NCBI RefSeq assembly: GCF_004116335.1
Contig: NZ_PDKN01000007.1
Location: 1-64,000, forward strand
Source: Candidatus Marinarcus aquaticus
Lineage (GTDB): Bacteria > Campylobacterota > Campylobacteria > Campylobacterales > Arcobacteraceae
Length of the DNA: 64,000 bases
Reading direction: 5' to 3'
Shown here: positions 63,443 to 64,000 of the stretch, piece by piece
Layout: every line of letters starts with the position of its first letter
Position numbering within the stretch: position 1 is the first letter of the stretch
Made by a program: the position numbers and the translations under genes
Notes under the pieces: model-generated
The model's database searches: none
The model's input: the letters and a program-made list of their open reading frames with translations, nothing else
What the model was told of the DNA's origin: nothing

Positions 63443-64000
63443 CTATCTTCTCTCTTTTAATTGAACCGATTTTTTTTCATCCAGCTCTTTGACAATGCGT
63501 GCACCAAAGAGTTTCACACCACCCTCTTCTTGGTACGCTAACGGCGTATGTTCTGGCTCTTTCCCATTGGTAATATCGACACCAAATGGTACTTCATGCC
63601 CCAATCGTGCAAATCGTTCTGTGTCGTATCGGTCAATGGCTGCACCATCTCGCTCTTCAGGTCCAATGATATCTCGGGCTTCTTTACCAAAAATTTTATC
63701 CACTTCGTACCATTGTGCGGCTTCATCCCCTTGAAGTGGGTATGTTTTTCTCAATGGGTGGTCGTACCAATCATCGGGCATTAAGATTCGTTTGAGTTTA
63801 TGGTGGTTAATCACTTTCACCCCATACATATCATACATCTCTCGTTCACTCCAGTTGGCCATTTTAAAAACACCCTCAACACTTTGAAGCTCTTGTTTCT
63901 CTTGGATAAATGTTTTCACTCGAAGTCGCTTATGTTTGCTCATTGAAAGCATTTCATAGAAGATTTCAAAGCCACCTTTTTGGGCGATAAAATCAATGGC
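63443..64000 (-). CDS. nuoC: NADH-quinone oxidoreductase subunit C, C-terminal part (5' end outside window)
   Basis: The frame stays open to the window edge; upstream of an internal Met it continues [16 protein letters not shown], so the gene starts beyond base 64000. Visible motifs are [18 protein letters not shown] and [18 protein letters not shown], the 30-kDa complex I signature. The 186 residues seen form most of the peripheral-arm subunit. Confidence 0.95.
   Translation of the reverse strand, partial: AIDFIAQKGGFEIFYEMLSMSKHKRLRVKTFIQEKQELQSVEGVFKMANWSEREMYDMYGVKVINHHKLKRILMPDDWYDHPLRKTYPLQGDEAAQWYEVDKIFGKEARDIIGPEERDGAAIDRYDTERFARLGHEVPFGVDITNGKEPEHTPLAYQEEGGVKLFGARIVKELDEKKSVQLKERR

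Overview
The window is AT-rich, gene-dense bacterial chromosome from a member of the Campylobacterota (Epsilonproteobacteria), probably an Arcobacter-like genus. The evidence is a campylobacterial flagellin followed by a Maf glycosyltransferase, complex I genes in which nuoE and nuoF are replaced by the Cj1575/Cj1574-type proteins, a short Campylobacter-type BioB, a futalosine-pathway menaquinone gene, and sparse promoters with TATAAT-like -10 boxes and no clear -35. The genus is an inference. No tRNA, rRNA, CRISPR array, insertion sequence or phage gene was seen, and no stretch over 300 bases lacks a gene.

Region 1 (1-13135, all +) is a flagellar glycosylation locus: the 3' end of a flagellin gene with a terminator, a Maf flagellin glycosyltransferase, a radical SAM enzyme, and a complete predicted CMP-legionaminic acid pathway (4,6-dehydratase, LegC, NeuD-type acetyltransferase, LegI, LegG, PtmE, LegF). 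Interleaved with it are tailoring genes: a TylF-type methyltransferase, a formyltransferase and a PIG-L deacetylase. The likely product is a modified legionaminic acid that Maf places on flagellin.

Region 2 (13147-39868, all -) is one dense run of 24 genes, transcribed leftward from a divergent promoter at about 39.9 kb. It begins with a sialic-acid-type trio (neuB, neuC, neuA). It continues with glycosyltransferases, a radical SAM/SPASM enzyme, a second formyltransferase, a WbqC protein, a 4,6-dehydratase, an aminotransferase, several methyltransferases and an AsnB amidotransferase. It ends (19191-14211) with a set matching the Campylobacter jejuni Cj1415-Cj1419 genes for O-methyl phosphoramidate (MeOPN): CysC-like kinase, methyltransferase, PEP-synthase-like glutamine kinase, class I amidotransferase and CTP-dependent nucleotidyltransferase. 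A TagB/TagF-like transferase precedes the set and a DUF354 protein follows it. No flippase, polymerase or ABC exporter lies in the window.

Region 3 (39936-51085) holds housekeeping genes: a small conserved protein, recA, eno, an FtsB/DivIC-like protein and an AMIN-domain protein on +; then topA, a phosphodiesterase, bioB and a cation/proton antiporter in one - operon, murB with mqnD, and a Bax-like glucosaminidase.

Region 4 (51168-64000, -) is the complex I operon from nuoC (cut by the window edge) to nuoN. The most notable content is the predicted MeOPN cassette beside two distinct nonulosonic acid pathways and two formyltransferases, which suggests an unusually decorated surface or flagellar glycan.
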